From: Gnomoniopsis sp. IMI 355080
Taxonomy: Eukaryota > Ascomycota > Sordariomycetes > Diaporthales > Gnomoniaceae
Length of the DNA: 64,000 nt
Reading direction: 5' to 3'
Assembly: GCA_027946555.1 (NCBI GenBank)
Contig: JAPEVC010000012.1
Location: forward strand, 1 to 64,000
The position numbers and the translations under genes are program-made. The notes under the pieces were generated by a model that saw only the letters and a list, made by a program, of their open reading frames with translations, searched no databases and had not been told where the DNA came from. Positions 1 to 12,307 of this stretch are shown here, piece after piece (the stretch's first letter is position 1; every line of letters starts with the position of its first letter).

Positions 1-2811
1 CCACCCACCCACTTGCTGCCATCTACCGAGTCTGGAGATGTTCCAGAAGACCCATATGCCCTGGCCACATTTGTGGAGCACTCCATGATCTGATACTTCA
101 AAAATATCCGTATGATTCCCCATGAAGAATATGTTTGATCAGGGGGAAATGAGCACGACATTCTGAAAAATGCCCACATCTGGCGGCCCGGGGCGGAGGC
201 ACGGACACGGGGCGGGCGGAAACGACCATCTCTACCAAAACCGGGGATGCTTTTTTAAGACACATGTGTGTCCAGTGCTTCCGCCGCTTTCCTATCGCAA
301 AGACATGACCCGGGAAGGTCTGAGCAGAGTAATCGTCATCATCATCAATGCTCTCTGTGGCAGAAAAGTCTCTTTGCAGACGTCGATTCTGTTTGTGGAT
401 CATTCCTCTCTGGACCCTCTCAACTTTCGGTCTCGCTGAGCTGGTTCCGCTGCCACCTTCCTCCATCAGCGGTGATCCACTTGGGGAAATTTCGGAGTGG
501 CGACCTATCGAGTCAGCTCCAGCAAAATACCACAGTACAAAAATGCAAGCTGCGAGGCCTGCAGCACTCTTTGCTGGCACTTAAATGATTGACATGCGCT
601 GCGCTTGCAGTTACATAGTAAACCCTTATGTCACGCCTAGGCAAAGTCAAGACACAGGTTCACGAAAGCTACCCGGTCGGCTCTCGAGTCAGCATCACAC
701 CTGACTCCCCCAGAGCCCCAAGGTCCTTCATCAACGAATGGGGCACACACACACATACACACCCATTTGCGCAGATGTGTTGCCCGTTTCGAAGAATCGT
801 TCAGTTTCATGCACTAGGCCCTTGCAGGTGGCCGCATACGCGTTTAATGTCAAGCTGTGTGAAGCTGTGGCTAGCTAGTGCCAGAGGATTGACACCGTGG
901 TTGCAGACGCTCTGTCATCATGTGACTCTGCATACGCGATCTTGAGATTTCCATGTGCACGCGGGAATCGTTCACGTTGCTAGTGGGGCATTTGTCAGCC
1001 AAGATCGACTACGGCAAGTACCATCAAGGAAAGGGCTCTTCTGGTAGCAGATGCGGAGAGTGGAAACAGCTCTCCCCAGCCCGACCCTGGAAGGTCCCTG
1101 GAAGGTGGGGCTCTACCCCGTACTCGTCGTTCTTGTCGTCTTGGTCAATCCGGAATGTACCCATCCCATGGTGATAGCATCGTTGGCACTGCTGCTGTGG
1201 CCAAAGTGAGGCTCCACTACACAGCACACACTAGGCTTGCAATCCTTGGATCGACACGTTTCCGAAGATCTGACTCCTCAGAAACGCCCGTGCGCCGTCT
1301 CCGAAGTTCGAATAGCTTCCACCCTTGGCAGGCGACGAAACAGATTCCAATGTGACATGTCCCGCTCGCATCGTCTAGACTGTACTTGGTGCCTGTCTGT
1401 GCTTGCAAATCTCCTTTGCGCAAGGCTAGCTAGAGAGGCGCGCGCCTCAACACGGGCCACACGCTGTAGTGGTGGACGGCTTACCCGGTACGTGCTACGT
1501 CGTACGGCGCGCATGATGTGCATGGGCACCCCCCATACCAGATCCGCCCTCGCCTCGAGCCCAACGGCCGTCTGGCCTTGCGTTTTGCTCTAGCCGTCGT
1601 TTGTGGTCCTAAATCATGGCGAGTAAGGCACAAAAATACTCGGAAGCATAGGGCACAACGTGGTCCTCGACCCGACGGGAACACCGCCCTCTCAATGCCA
1701 AGCAGCCCCAAGTCGTCAACAACACAAACCCGTGTTATTGCCGTAAGGTGCTCCTTGGCGATATATCGCGAATACGTGTCAGATCCCAGCGGCAATGGAG
1801 GGTTTGACGAGCTACAGAGTACCGCCTGACACCGCCTGTACTGCGACTTGTCGTGAGGAGCATGCCAAGATCGACATTCGCATCTGGGGTTTGATGTCCC
1901 CAAAGTTGTTGCGATTTGCCTGAGCCAGACCTGTGGAGCATGTTGGGCTCAACGCAGTGGATGGTCTTTTTTTCTTTCTAATGATCAGACCAGTTTTAGC
2001 TTCGAGACAGTGCGTGACTGACTGCTCATGCAGCAAAGGATTGTCGGTCCCAACCCGCTTGCAGATGCGAGCCTCGGCCAAGAGTCACTCAATCACTCAT
2101 TCAACGACCCCCCAGGGCCTTCTCGTCTTGCGGATTCACTATATTTGACTAATAGTCATTCATGGCTTCCCAGAAGCGCACGATCCAATGCACTTGAACC
2201 TGAACAGGAAAGGACTAAATGAGTGGTGATTCTGCGGCAATGCCGGGCCCAGAATGAGGGAAGCTGGGCCTGTCCTGTTGCCGACGGCCAATTCAGTCCT
2301 TTGAATTAAGGACCCTTTGATTCAAACATTTGACTTGACTGTCCCTGATGAGGCAAGGTGGCGCATGAGACAAGCGCCTATTACCGAGACTATAGCCGCG
2401 TCAGGATAGTATGCACCACTCTCTTCGCTACTTTACACCAATATGGTTGAGCTTTGTTATGGCGCCGTCGCAACGGTTAGGCGCGGTGGCATGAGGTCCA
2501 CTTTTTGAATTGACACTTCGCGTTTGATCGCTAAAAAGCCACGAAAAAAAGGACCTCGGTTCGGACTCGGTTCGAGTGGGACTTTCTTTGGCATCTTAGC
2601 ATCGCTAAGGCGCGATGACGCCTAGAATCTCGAGTCACGAAAATCGAGACGACGAGATATTGCATTGAAGACACCATGTTGGAGAGCGGCGGTGTCGCTT
2701 GAGATTCGAGCTAGGTAAGGATGGCCCTTCTCAAGGCCCACCGCAAGAACGCAATGATACCTTCTAACTCGCCATCGACATAACGTGGTATGTAGATCGA
2801 CAAAGGTCAGT

Positions 2812-2850
2812 ACACACACACACACACGCCCATACATACATACGTACATA
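2812..2850. repeat. AC and CATA microsatellite
   Basis: An AC dinucleotide run (about 8 units, 2812-2827) is followed closely by CATA-type tetranucleotide units up to about 2850. It lies in non-coding DNA. Confidence 0.85.
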
Positions 2851-4192
2851 GTATTATCAAATACTCTTTTGGATTAACACCCCCCATTTTGCAGGACCCC
2901 CCTTCTGATCAAAAGAGGATGGTGCATTGCCATGGGCGCCATTCTTTATGCCATCTGCTAGGTTGAGATGAGCTACAAGGTCAGAGTGTTGTGTTGGGCA
3001 GCAACGCATTCCTGCGGATTTACTCGCTAGACGTACCTGAGACCGCTTGAGCTGTAAGTGGGATATCTTCATTAACCTGCTGCTGCTGATCTAAGATCCG
3101 GCGCCGATGGGACCCCAATGTTCCAACGTTGGTGGATGTGGTTGTGATTGCGAGGCTGAAGGATGATTTGCTTCCCGAAAGTTTGAGCAAAGACTTTCGG
3201 GTAGGTCACTTCAGGGAGTAGAGGATCCAATCGCCAACCAAAAGACTTTGAGAGCAATGAATTAGCGCAAACAAAATGATCTCAGCAAATCGCTGATTGA
3301 AACTCAAAATGTGGCTCCCGTGTTTTGCTATGCCATTACCTAGTATCCGCTGGCCACCATCATTGTCGCCATGACCCCGTGCCCAAATGTTTCCGAGATT
3401 GCTTCATCTATCATTCGGACTGTCCGCCCTCGCTGAGCGTCCCCAGAGGCGCGGTTCTAGGGCAAATGAGCATGTTTGATTATCGAGGCTGCCGTCCGGA
3501 TTAGGGAATTTCAACCCTGTCGTGGGGTACCCGCTTTCATCGGAACCCAATGGGGGTGATCATCGCTCCGGTGCCCTGGTCCATGGTTTTCCTGGTGCGA
3601 ATTCTCAATCCTGGCAGGGGTCTTCAGCGTGTCGTCAGCAAAAAGTCACTGTACTCCCGTCCTGCACATGGTGGCAAGCGACCAATGAGGCCGGAACTCG
3701 AAACTTTGAAACCAGTCGAAGCTACGTTGAAAATCAGGGTCGTCTTTCATTCCATGTGTACATACGTAGAACGTTACATCAACAGCCGAGGAAACGAAGC
3801 CCGTCATCGGAGGAGCTAAGTGCTGCTACGTGCTCTAGATCCGCTAATAAGGTGAATGCCTCTAATAAACACTGTGGTGTACTATGTTATGTCATCCCGT
3901 AGCTCACGCACAGGTAGGGAGGTAGCCACTTGATACCGCGATATCTTGGCTGTCATGCATTAGAGTGGTCCCTCATACAAGGTGTACCATAGCAGATATA
4001 ATGGTATCTCGTACGTGTTACCAGCTCCGCTGGTCGGGAAGTAACGCAGCCCGGACGCCCGGCGGGGATATGTGCGTCCCGGATGGATAGCTGATGTCTC
4101 AGCCACCAACTGCAGTTCCTCTAGCCACTGCGTACAGTGCAGCTTAGTCAAACGGTCTTTGCCAGTCTTTTCTTGAAATGTACTGCTCTCTT

Positions 4193-4224
4193 CCCCTGTA
4201 GGCTGTGTCCCCTGTAGGCTGTGT
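4193..4224. repeat. 16-base tandem duplication
   Basis: The 16-mer CCCCTGTAGGCTGTGT occurs twice head to tail with no spacer. It lies in non-coding sequence and is probably a replication-slippage product. Confidence 0.85.
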
Positions 4225-6057
4225 AGGGCTATCATCTCAACGGTCCAAATAAGCATCGAGCTATGCTCCAAGCCACAAGCGTTGCTGGGTATCTGGGCCT
4301 GGCAGCGGATACGGCAAAGACCAGCAATTACAAACAAAATGACAGATTTTCCACCAAGACCAAGCCATCGCTCCCCGTCGGCCAATCAAACCCACTGTTT
4401 CGAGGGGAGGGGCATGGCGGGATGAAAGCTTGATTTTGGCCGCTTGGTGGAGTCGTGTTTTCCTAGTAAACGGATTTTGCAGTGTACGATCGCTGCGCTG
4501 TGTGTGGCACTACAAACACGAGCCTTGTGCTTGTTAGCTGGTTATATCGAGAAGGTAGCAAGCATGGCGCTGCAAGTTCCTGGTTGAAAACGTGGAAACT
4601 TTCCCACTAAACCAGGATCTGTCGTCGTCGTTCCAGTCAATGCAGCTCGAAAGATCCCCAGGCACCTTGCATTTGAGAGGAATGCAAGCAACGAGGCGCC
4701 GAACGATTGGTTCTGGTGCTAGGAGCAAATCTGTCCACGGCTGTGCTAGCAGTCGTCCGACGTATTTGGCTTGCCCAGTCATACTAGTGAGCTGCATAAA
4801 TACTGTGCGCTCTTGCAGTCTTCATGTGACGACAATGTCACCGTCGACGTTTTGGAAAGTTGCTTTTTCACCATGTGGCTAATGTCAAGGTACACAAGAA
4901 CGGTGGCGCATGGCCACCTGAACTAGTCCCCAGGCCGCCATGGACAGGCATGGCGGGCACAACCTCAGGGACAACAGCGCGCGCGTCTGCTGCTTCGAGT
5001 TTGGAGGGAGGCAAGCCGTATAGGGTATGATTACGCGGTTGATCACTGCAACATCGACCAGCTCCGCAACAAGTGATCCCTATTGCATCGGCTTTCAGGG
5101 CTGTGTGATCAACCATCCAAGTCCTTCAGCGGGCTATACTACGTAGCTGTGGGCAGTTGGAGCTCTCCTTGGCCCGCATAGGCATTTGTTGCTGACACGG
5201 TGCTGCTGTCCGTTCGCGGGGAGAAAATGTATGACCGAACTTTGCCGATGCTGGGTACTGCAGCACAAGAGGTCAGCTTCATCACATATTGATAGGCCCG
5301 TTGTAGCGAACATCACTGCGAAGTCTTGAGCATTGATGCCTCTTGTAGCTGGCCTATGTGAGCTCAACGAATCTTGTTTCAAGACTAGTTTTCAGTCTTC
5401 ACAACGACACGTCCGGACTGATGTTGGGACCGTTAATGGCAGAAATTCTGTCCTGGAACACTATCAGACACCAGTCGCACAGCTCGACATAATGACTTGA
5501 AGTATACCAGAGTGGGAGGATTGACATAGATGCTAAAGAGGACGAACCGAAGTCTCTTGTGTGTACATCCTGTACATCAGTCCGAAGCGCATGAAGTCGT
5601 CCCGAGACAGTTCAATAAAAGTAATACCTGGCCCTGCGCGCGCCGTGCTTTGAGTCTAGACCGTCAATGGGCCCTGAAATCGATGCTCCGCTACCCCTGT
5701 CAGCCCCGAACATCGTTACTGTAAAGCAGTGCCCATGGTAACGTGACGCTGTAACTGGGACCTTGCAAACTGTTATAAGATCTTCAACAAAAGTTGCATG
5801 CATGCCCGACGGTCAAGCCTCTGCCCTGTTTGTCAATGTTATCAACCGTCTGATCCAGTCTTGCCAACAAAACGTGCCAACAGTGATACTTCGTTGGGCG
5901 TGTCTGGACAATGCATTTAACGCATAGTGATACGCCTCAGGCCGTGATGCCCAATGAAGCAGCAGCAATTTTGACATCATCGACCATAACCGATAGAAGC
6001 TTGCGGTCGAAGGCTCGTCAAAGTCGTCTTGTCGATATTGCGATGTTGAATCTTTGG

Positions 6058-8185
6058 TCAAGCTTCGTCGGCAAACCATGGCTGCCGCTCATCACCCCGA
6101 TATGGCAAGGCAGGAAGCTCCATCGGAATGGGAACTGAGTTGCGGAAGACATCGAGGTCTTCCGCTGCCCCACGCGTTCCACGCGTTGTGCCTTTGGACG
6201 GTGCCGGGGACGATGTTGCGACAACAACCACTCCGCACTCCCAGTTGCGAGCATTTAGTTTAAGCTTTCCAGTGCGGTCTTTGACCAAGCGCCCCCTGTT
6301 CCGGGTCAACTCAGAATCTGGTAGGTGAAGAAACAAGGGAGACCGACCATGCACTTTCTGACAAGTTATGACTTCCAACATAAGCCCAACCACGGGAGCT
6401 GAGCTTGTGACGAACAAACAGTATCTTCGAGTGCATCAACACGCCAGAGCGGACGTTCTTGCAGTCACGGAGGATTTGGCGTGGGAATGATGCTGCATTC
6501 CACCACTTGGACTGAAAGCGAATAGTGCCCGCAGACTGTGACTCCTCTGTCTCATTAGTGCATGTTTCTTGAGTTCTCAGGGTCCAAGAAAGACTGACAT
6601 TGCTTCCTCCTCGGCTTCGGAGGACAGTATCGCGGGACGGAAAGTAAATCCGTATCCTCGCCAAGTCTATTTGATCAACCACAGAGACAGTGGCATCCTT
6701 GCTCCTTTTCGCCCTCGCTGTCCGAGTTTCGATTTCTTTGGTACCCGAATCGCCCTGGGCGGCGTAATACAAGGCGGCCAAGAGATCGAGCTTGACTGCT
6801 CCAATGGAAGAGCAGACGTAATCCAAGTCTATGTCGTCTCGACTGTCCAGGCCGAGCGTTGTGACAGTTCGGCCCAAGCCGCAGTACCTGGGAAAATTGT
6901 CAGTATATCCAAGCGGACTGATGTATGGGGCCTGGGCGGCATACGCACCCGGTGCGATGCCATAGGTCAGGTTCACTGTGGGAACCCGCAATAGTGTGAA
7001 CAAATCCGTATCGACTTGTTTCAGCAAAATCATATTTTCGAAGGCTGCTGATCATCTTGTCATCCACACCTTGAGCTTGTAGAAAGAAGCAGAGCTCTTC
7101 GCCAAAAGGTGTAAGGGTGCCATTGATCGGTTGTTTGGTGGGATCTTGGATCAATGGCAAGTCGATCAGAAACACCATCTGCCATACCAAATTAGTACGT
7201 GCTAACGACAGAGGCTGGGAGTAAACACCGTACATTTTCCATTGTCCCGGTTTCACCCCAATCGTAGGCAACCAGATTTCCAGTTGGCACTACGATTCGC
7301 AGGAAGTCCTTGTACTTCAGCAGCTGCAGCTTCGAGTGCATACAGCCGGCAACGCTGTCCATTGGCGGGAAGACAAACCGAATCACATCTTGCGGCACAT
7401 TGTTGCGCATTTCAGCTTTCTGATGGAAAAAGTCAGCTGCGCTCAGGCATCGTTCAGGGCTATACCCAGGCCTCAGCTCGACGCATGAGATAAAGACCCC
7501 CTTAATTCAGCACAGGCTGATCGCGTCATGTCAAGAGACATACCTGTGTGTCATCTTTGGCGTAGGCTATCAATAGTACCTTTGTCCGCCTCATGTCCAG
7601 CTTGCTCATCAACCAGTCCTCGTCCCACTGGAACGAGCTGAGCACGGCAAGATCCAGGTCGTCCTTCTGAAAGATTTCCTCGATTGTGATGTCATCCTCG
7701 CGCGGCCTTCCACGAGCCCAGGTCTTTAAAACCGTTCCTCTTGGATAAGAAAGGGGTCCTGGTGGAGAAGCTTTTGGCAGTCCTGAGGATCCCTGGTAAG
7801 CACTGCGAGACATTGAGTTCGGGCTAGGAGCAGTCATCTGGTTAGATAGCTGGGTCAGCCCAGTTGATGACCCGTCCAGCCTTGGACGACTTGCGGCAGG
7901 AGCGGCAGGAGCGCTCCCTGCGTCCGCTTTGCGTTTCCTAGACCTCGCCAAGCGTTCTTCTTCCATCTTCTTGCGGTCCAAGCCAATCGCGGCCATAGAA
8001 TTAGTGGCAGACACGGAGGCTGTGACGGGGGAGCTGCCGACTTGCGAGTCTTTTTCCGGACGGTCAACATCAGACGGGCCACTGACCTCGTCTGGCAGGG
8101 CGTCGCCAAGCGACATGGCGATGGCTCGGCGAAGGGCAACCTCGTCGTCATCCCCGCCATTTAACTCGGTCCAATTGGCCGCCAT
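6058..8185 (-). CDS. Tyrosyl-DNA phosphodiesterase (TDP1 family) with N-terminal UIM
   Basis: Predicted nuclear DNA-repair enzyme that hydrolyses 3'-phosphotyrosyl links left by stalled topoisomerase I. Five exons on the minus strand: 8185-7544, 7419-7234, 7178-6949, 6887-6348 and 6295-6058, giving 611 residues. Residues about 11-28 (DDDEVALRRAIAMSL) match a ubiquitin-interacting motif; a Ser/Pro-rich linker follows. The first HKN half-motif is MHSKLQLL...PTGNL (His242, Lys244, Asn262). The second is MHSKILFVR...GSHNLSESAWG, completed only by splicing exon 4 to exon 5. The C-terminus (VPIPMELP...PWF) is typical of the family. The ATG at 8185 is chosen because the longer open frame upstream has no ATG. 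The exon 3/4 junction restores RTGYCGLG, a family block. The last intron has an unusual GTCGGT donor. It is divergent from the FAD oxidoreductase. The family call is firm; in vivo substrate specificity is inferred. Confidence 0.93.
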
Positions 8186-9248
8186 CGATATACTGAGGCC
8201 CCGGCAAAGGGGGTGAGCGCAGTGTGGGACGGTGGTCGAAGAATTGAGCACCAATACGGCAAAGGGTCGCTAAGGTGGTCAAAATGAGGTCGAAACTAGG
8301 TTGTTGGATGGGCGAATGTGGGATGGGATATAATGGAGAAGCGCGTTGAATTGACAGACGGACGCGCCCAGAATATTTACATCCGGAGGATGACCCACAT
8401 TTATTATTCCCAGCGCCGGCACCCCGGGGCCCACAACGTCATAGGCGGGCCTCTTTGTTGCCGCTGCCGTTGCCGTTGCCGTTGCCGCTACTGCTGCCGC
8501 CGCCTTCAACTTCAACTACAAACAGTGCTGGTTGGATAAGCAAATTGACAGTTGAAATTGCCAGGATGTATCATTATTTGGAGGCAATGAACACCAAAAC
8601 CCAGGTCTTCCAAATCATCACTGCCTTGCTTCATACGCACACAGATCCTCAGTTCGCCAGCCCGGCACCACTCAGTCAGTCTCTAGGATCAAATACTTGA
8701 AGAGCTATATTCATAGCTTGGCACATACCATTTGTATGACCCAAGAACAAATCAAAAATCGAAGCATGATCAATCTGCTCTCATTGATATATTTCCTCTT
8801 CGTTGTTGTCTGGCGCTGATGAGCTCTTGACTCGAGTCGTGCGCCCTGTTGCATGCTCAGGGACACCGCGCATGTCTTCGAACTTATTACTGATTTGCTT
8901 TCTAATTGTGATGGTGACCAGTTCCCGTGGAATTTATATGGATATGCTGACAGTAAAGCGAGCCAGACAGTTGTGAATAAGAACAATCAATGGGTTTGAG
9001 CAACGTTGTATAGTTAGCCCTCGTTCGTTCACCCGGCTGGAGACAGCGCTAAAATCAATGACGTCCATGAACAAAGACCGCAACGAATTTAGACATCTCA
9101 TATAACCCAAGGTCCATATTTCGCTAATTTCCCAATATACTCTTTCGTTCATATCATGAGGACCTCGCACTGCTCCTTTCATTGATTAACTCGCTTCTTC
9201 CTGACAAACCGAGGTCAAGGCCCAGGAGTCATTGCCCTAAACCCCAAT
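8186..9248. promoter_or_regulatory. Divergent intergenic region (TDP1 / FAD oxidoreductase)
   Basis: About 1 kb between two divergent start codons, so it must hold both promoters. It contains a hexanucleotide repeat (8458-8500). No individual promoter element is confidently assignable. Confidence 0.5.
8458..8500. repeat. TTGCCG-type hexanucleotide repeat
   Basis: Imperfect tandem units of GTTGCC/GCTGCC upstream of the phosphodiesterase start. The open frames across it are low-complexity Leu-Pro or Cys-Arg strings and do not look like a real protein. It probably lies in a 5' UTR or promoter. Confidence 0.75.
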
Positions 9249-10977
9249 ATGGCCCCGAAGGAAGCACGCCAGAAACATGTTGTGATAGTGGGCGCCGGCG
9301 CAGCAGGTATGTCTTGCGCTGCAACGCTGGCTCAACATCCTGAGAAATTCAAGGTGACCGTACTTGAAAGGGGGAACTGTTGTGGAGGCCAAGCTACATC
9401 GATCCCTCTTGACGAGAAAAAGTTCGGAGCCAGCTGGATGAATAATGGTGTCCAAGGAGGTTCTCCGGTACGTATGCTCTGACACACTCATATTTTTAGG
9501 GCAAATTCGACCTCACACATGCAACAGATCTTTAAGCATACTTTCAACTTTTTTCACAAGTATCATCATGACCCAGAGGAAGTACAGCTTCAGGTGTCTT
9601 TCGGCAAAGGCAAGGAAGGTTTTTGGACCAATGTGTTCCCCAGCCAGCTTGTCGAAAAGTACTCCAAGGACATCAAGAAGTTCGGCACGTTTCTGAAGCT
9701 CATAAAGTACACGATGCCTGTACTCGGCCTAATTCCCATACGAATTATGCTCCGGATAATGTTCTTCTCCAAGGACTTTGGCGACAAGATGGTATACCCT
9801 TTAATCGCCCTATTTCTGGGAACTGGCAACCAGACCGCCAACGTGCCTTGCGCCATTGTAGAAAGGTTGTTCGATGACCCCAATATGAAATTATGGGACT
9901 ACGATTCCGAAACCCTGCTGCCTAACTTGCCTAAGATGGTAACATTCGACAAACTCGGGGAGTTTTATGAGGACTGGCGCAAGGATCTGGTCAGTAAGGG
10001 TGTCGAGATCCGCCTCAATACCGAGGTCACACATGTGCTGGCACGCACGTCCAAGGGCGTCCTATTGCGCACCGCACCTGTCAAGAAGGACGAAGAGTCC
10101 AGTTCCCAGTCCCAGGAATCCAACGGCTCCAGCGACGGCGGCGCTCAGCAGGACCTCTTCGACGAGATGGTCATGTGCACACTCGCAGACGATGCGTTGC
10201 GCCTGCTCGGGAAGAAGGCTACTTTCCGCGAACGCTTCGTGCTAGGCGGTGCCAAGTTCTACGACGACATCACTGTGACGCACTGGGATTCCGAGTACTT
10301 CAACAAACACTATGAGACGACTTTTGATGCCAACTTGTGCGCCACGCCCAAGACAAAGCCGCAAAAAGAGCAGGTCATCTTTGCCAAAGGCGACGATGCT
10401 GAGAGGCCGGGTGGTTTCCGGCCCATGTACTACACCAAGTCATACCCGAAGGACATGAAGAAAATCGAGATGAGCTTCGACTGTAGCAACTATCAGCACC
10501 AACTGCTCAAAGCCACTGGGCCTAAGGACGACGCTGGCTTGCAGCATGTGTACCAGAGCATTTTTCTTGACAATCGGAACAAGGACATGTGGACATGGCC
10601 CGAGATAGACAAGAACAAAATCATCGCCGAGAATTGGTGGCATCAGCTCGGCCATCGATGGACGCACTACCTGCGGGTTGTGCCGCTGATGATGTTCATC
10701 AACGGAAAGAACAACACATGGTTTGCTGGCAGCTGGACTTTGGTGGTGAGTATTTGCCCTATTCCTGTAGTAGGTGGCAAGACTCGATCTGAAAACTGAT
10801 CTCGGTCACTAGAACATGCACGAATTGGCTTGCGTGAGCGGTATCGCTGCCGCGTATCGGATGGGTGCTGAATATCGCAAGTTTGACGACTTTGCTGAGG
10901 ACTTCTTCTCTAAATATCTGGCACTTTCTCACGGAGTTCTGTACTCCAGGGAAGAGAAGCGGAGGAAGTCAAAGTAG
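9249..10977 (+). CDS. FAD-dependent oxidoreductase (amine-oxidase-like fold)
   Basis: Predicted flavoprotein oxidoreductase of unknown substrate. Three exons: 9249-9467, 9528-10745 and 10813-10977, encoding 533 residues. The N-terminus carries a dinucleotide-binding Rossmann motif (VVIVGAGAAGMSCAATLA, then VTVLERG), starting about residue 11, followed by a flavin-contact-like segment rich in Gly (GGQATSIPL). Splicing joins GVQGGSP to IFKHTFNFF in frame and joins the C-terminal GSWTLV to NMHELACVSGIAAAYRMGA, which resembles the final FAD-contact helix of amine-oxidase-like proteins. The tail is basic (SREEKRRKSK). No signal peptide or membrane segment is evident. It may be an amine oxidase, a carotenoid/prenyl-type oxidase or an uncharacterised fungal paralogue; I cannot tell from sequence alone. 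The ATG at 9249 is the first that gives the full Rossmann motif. Confidence 0.85.
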
Positions 10978-11030
10978 TGGGGATCAGGCCGAGCCAAGCT
11001 TAATTCGATACGATCCTGACACCAGCGCTC

Positions 11031-11567
11031 TCAGTTTGGCCAGGTTGACCAAGCCTCCTGCACGGACTCGAGGTCCCAGGCGCGAGTGTATACCGTTAGA
11101 CACTCATCGTATGCCTTCTGTGCCTCTGCCATGTAGTGTTGGCGCTCCGCATCCATCTCCTTCTCGATCACCTCTTCCTCCTCACCGCTGCTCTTGGGCT
11201 CAGGCTCAGGCTCCGGTAAGCACCGAGCCAGAAGAGCGACCATCTTGTAGTAAACAGGGAGATCCGGCTCATGAACGAACTTCTCAATGGGCTCTTTGAT
11301 GTCATCGTAGACCCACGCATGAGTGACCTGGGAATGTTAGATATTGCAAGGGTTAATATACCAAATCAAGAGACTAGCTCTACTCACTAAATCAAGTCTG
11401 TCCTGCCACTGTTGCATCTCATGATATAAGCTGGCCTTGGCTGACTTGGGCTTGAGATCGATGGGCTGCTCCTTGCTCATCTTCTCTTGGGGTTGGGGTG
11501 CCTCTTGGGTACTGATGATGCCAGGAGTCTCTGTCCCAACATCTCTGGAAGGCTGATTACCAGCCAT
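11031..11567 (-). CDS. Unrecognised helical protein, gene model possibly partial
   Basis: I do not recognise this protein. Two exons fit: 11567-11388 and 11327-11031, joined by a clean GTGAGT...CCCAG intron at phase 0, giving about 158 residues. The N-terminal part is polar. The middle (THAWVYDDIKEPIEKF, then YYKMVALLARCL) looks helical. It is followed by a PEPEPEP stretch, an acidic segment and a final helix ending EAWSTWPN. The frame is open upstream of the chosen ATG back to an acceptor-like CAG at about 11612. Coding-like minus-strand sequence continues up to 12220. The ATG at 11567 may therefore be internal to a longer gene. Confidence 0.55.
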
Positions 11568-11679
11568 GGCAGCAGCAGAGTGTTTAGCTGTAGCACTTGG
11601 TGTTGTTCTGACCTCCTGGGATATTGCTCATGGCTGGAGAAGGTTTGAGTATGTGTTGAAAGGTGTGTCTGCATTTTTG

Positions 11680-12220
11680 CAATCTCGTGAAAATAGAATT
11701 GAAGATGAACAGCTTGAGCTGCGATGTTCGCAAACACCAGCTCTGACCCGGGTAGCTTTGCTCTCGCCAGCCATCGCATCACATGGGCAGCTTCCTGGAC
11801 AAGATCTTCCCACCTGTCAAGTTTGTCGTTGCCAGTCTTTATGAGGGGATCACGACGTTGCTGCTTCTGAGAGCACCTCAAACGAGAAGTAAGAAAAACA
11901 AAAGCCATGCTAACCACTTTCAATGCAGTAACTTACTGTAGAATGTGCATTGCTGTACTACCATTGACTCACTTAGAGACTCTTATGGGATATGCCCCAG
12001 GGGACCAGTCCTGGTGGCCAACGTAACGTCAACGATTTGCACACACTATGAAAGCCACAAGTTTGTCCAAGTTGCGCATCTTCTTGAGCTGGCGATTGAC
12101 AAGGTGGGAAAGAACGGCTTGTGGTTGTGAATCCCTGTGTATGGTGGTAATGGCCTGGGCAAACTGGCATGTACACATCAATACCTTCATGGCTGCACGA
12201 CTCTGCTCCAAGAAATGCAA
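11680..12220 (-). CDS. Possible upstream exons of the 11031-11567 gene
   Basis: Two minus-strand stretches have protein-like composition. One covers about 12220-12045 and includes AQAITTIHRDSQPQAVL and LVNRQLKKMRNLDKLVAFI. The other covers about 11867-11680 and includes DKLDRWEDLVQEAAHVMRWL. Both look like amphipathic helices. A strong donor (GTAAGT near 11937) and a pyrimidine-rich acceptor ending CTCTCAG (near 11868) lie between them. I could not build one uninterrupted reading frame from here to 11567 using standard splice signals. It may be a gene with small exons, a decayed gene, or chance. Confidence 0.3.
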
Positions 12221-12293
12221 TGTGAAGTGAGCTGGGGTGTCCTAACCATCCTTTTTGTCATGTTCCAGAGGGTATGTTGTATTGTAGCAGCTA

Positions 12294-12307
12294 CCTACCT
12301 AGGTAGG
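12294..12307. repeat. Perfect palindrome CCTACCTAGGTAGG
   Basis: A 14-base perfect palindrome, one of several ACCTAGGT-centred inverted motifs in the window (24332-24347, 30357-30380, 37280-37289). Confidence 0.8.

Larger units (their letters stand above)
1..6057. other. Gene-poor region, no supported gene
   Basis: About 6 kb in which every open frame is short, lacks recognisable motifs and cannot be extended through plausible splice sites into a protein family I know. It holds simple repeats (AC and CATA runs near 2812-2850) and a 2 x 16-base tandem repeat at 4193-4224. No transposase, reverse transcriptase or long terminal repeats were seen. The right edge is the 3' side of the tyrosyl-DNA phosphodiesterase gene, so its 3' UTR must begin here. 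Confidence 0.5.

Noticed and set aside
1..6057. Degenerate transposon
   Set aside because: No terminal repeats, transposase or reverse-transcriptase motifs could be seen in any frame.
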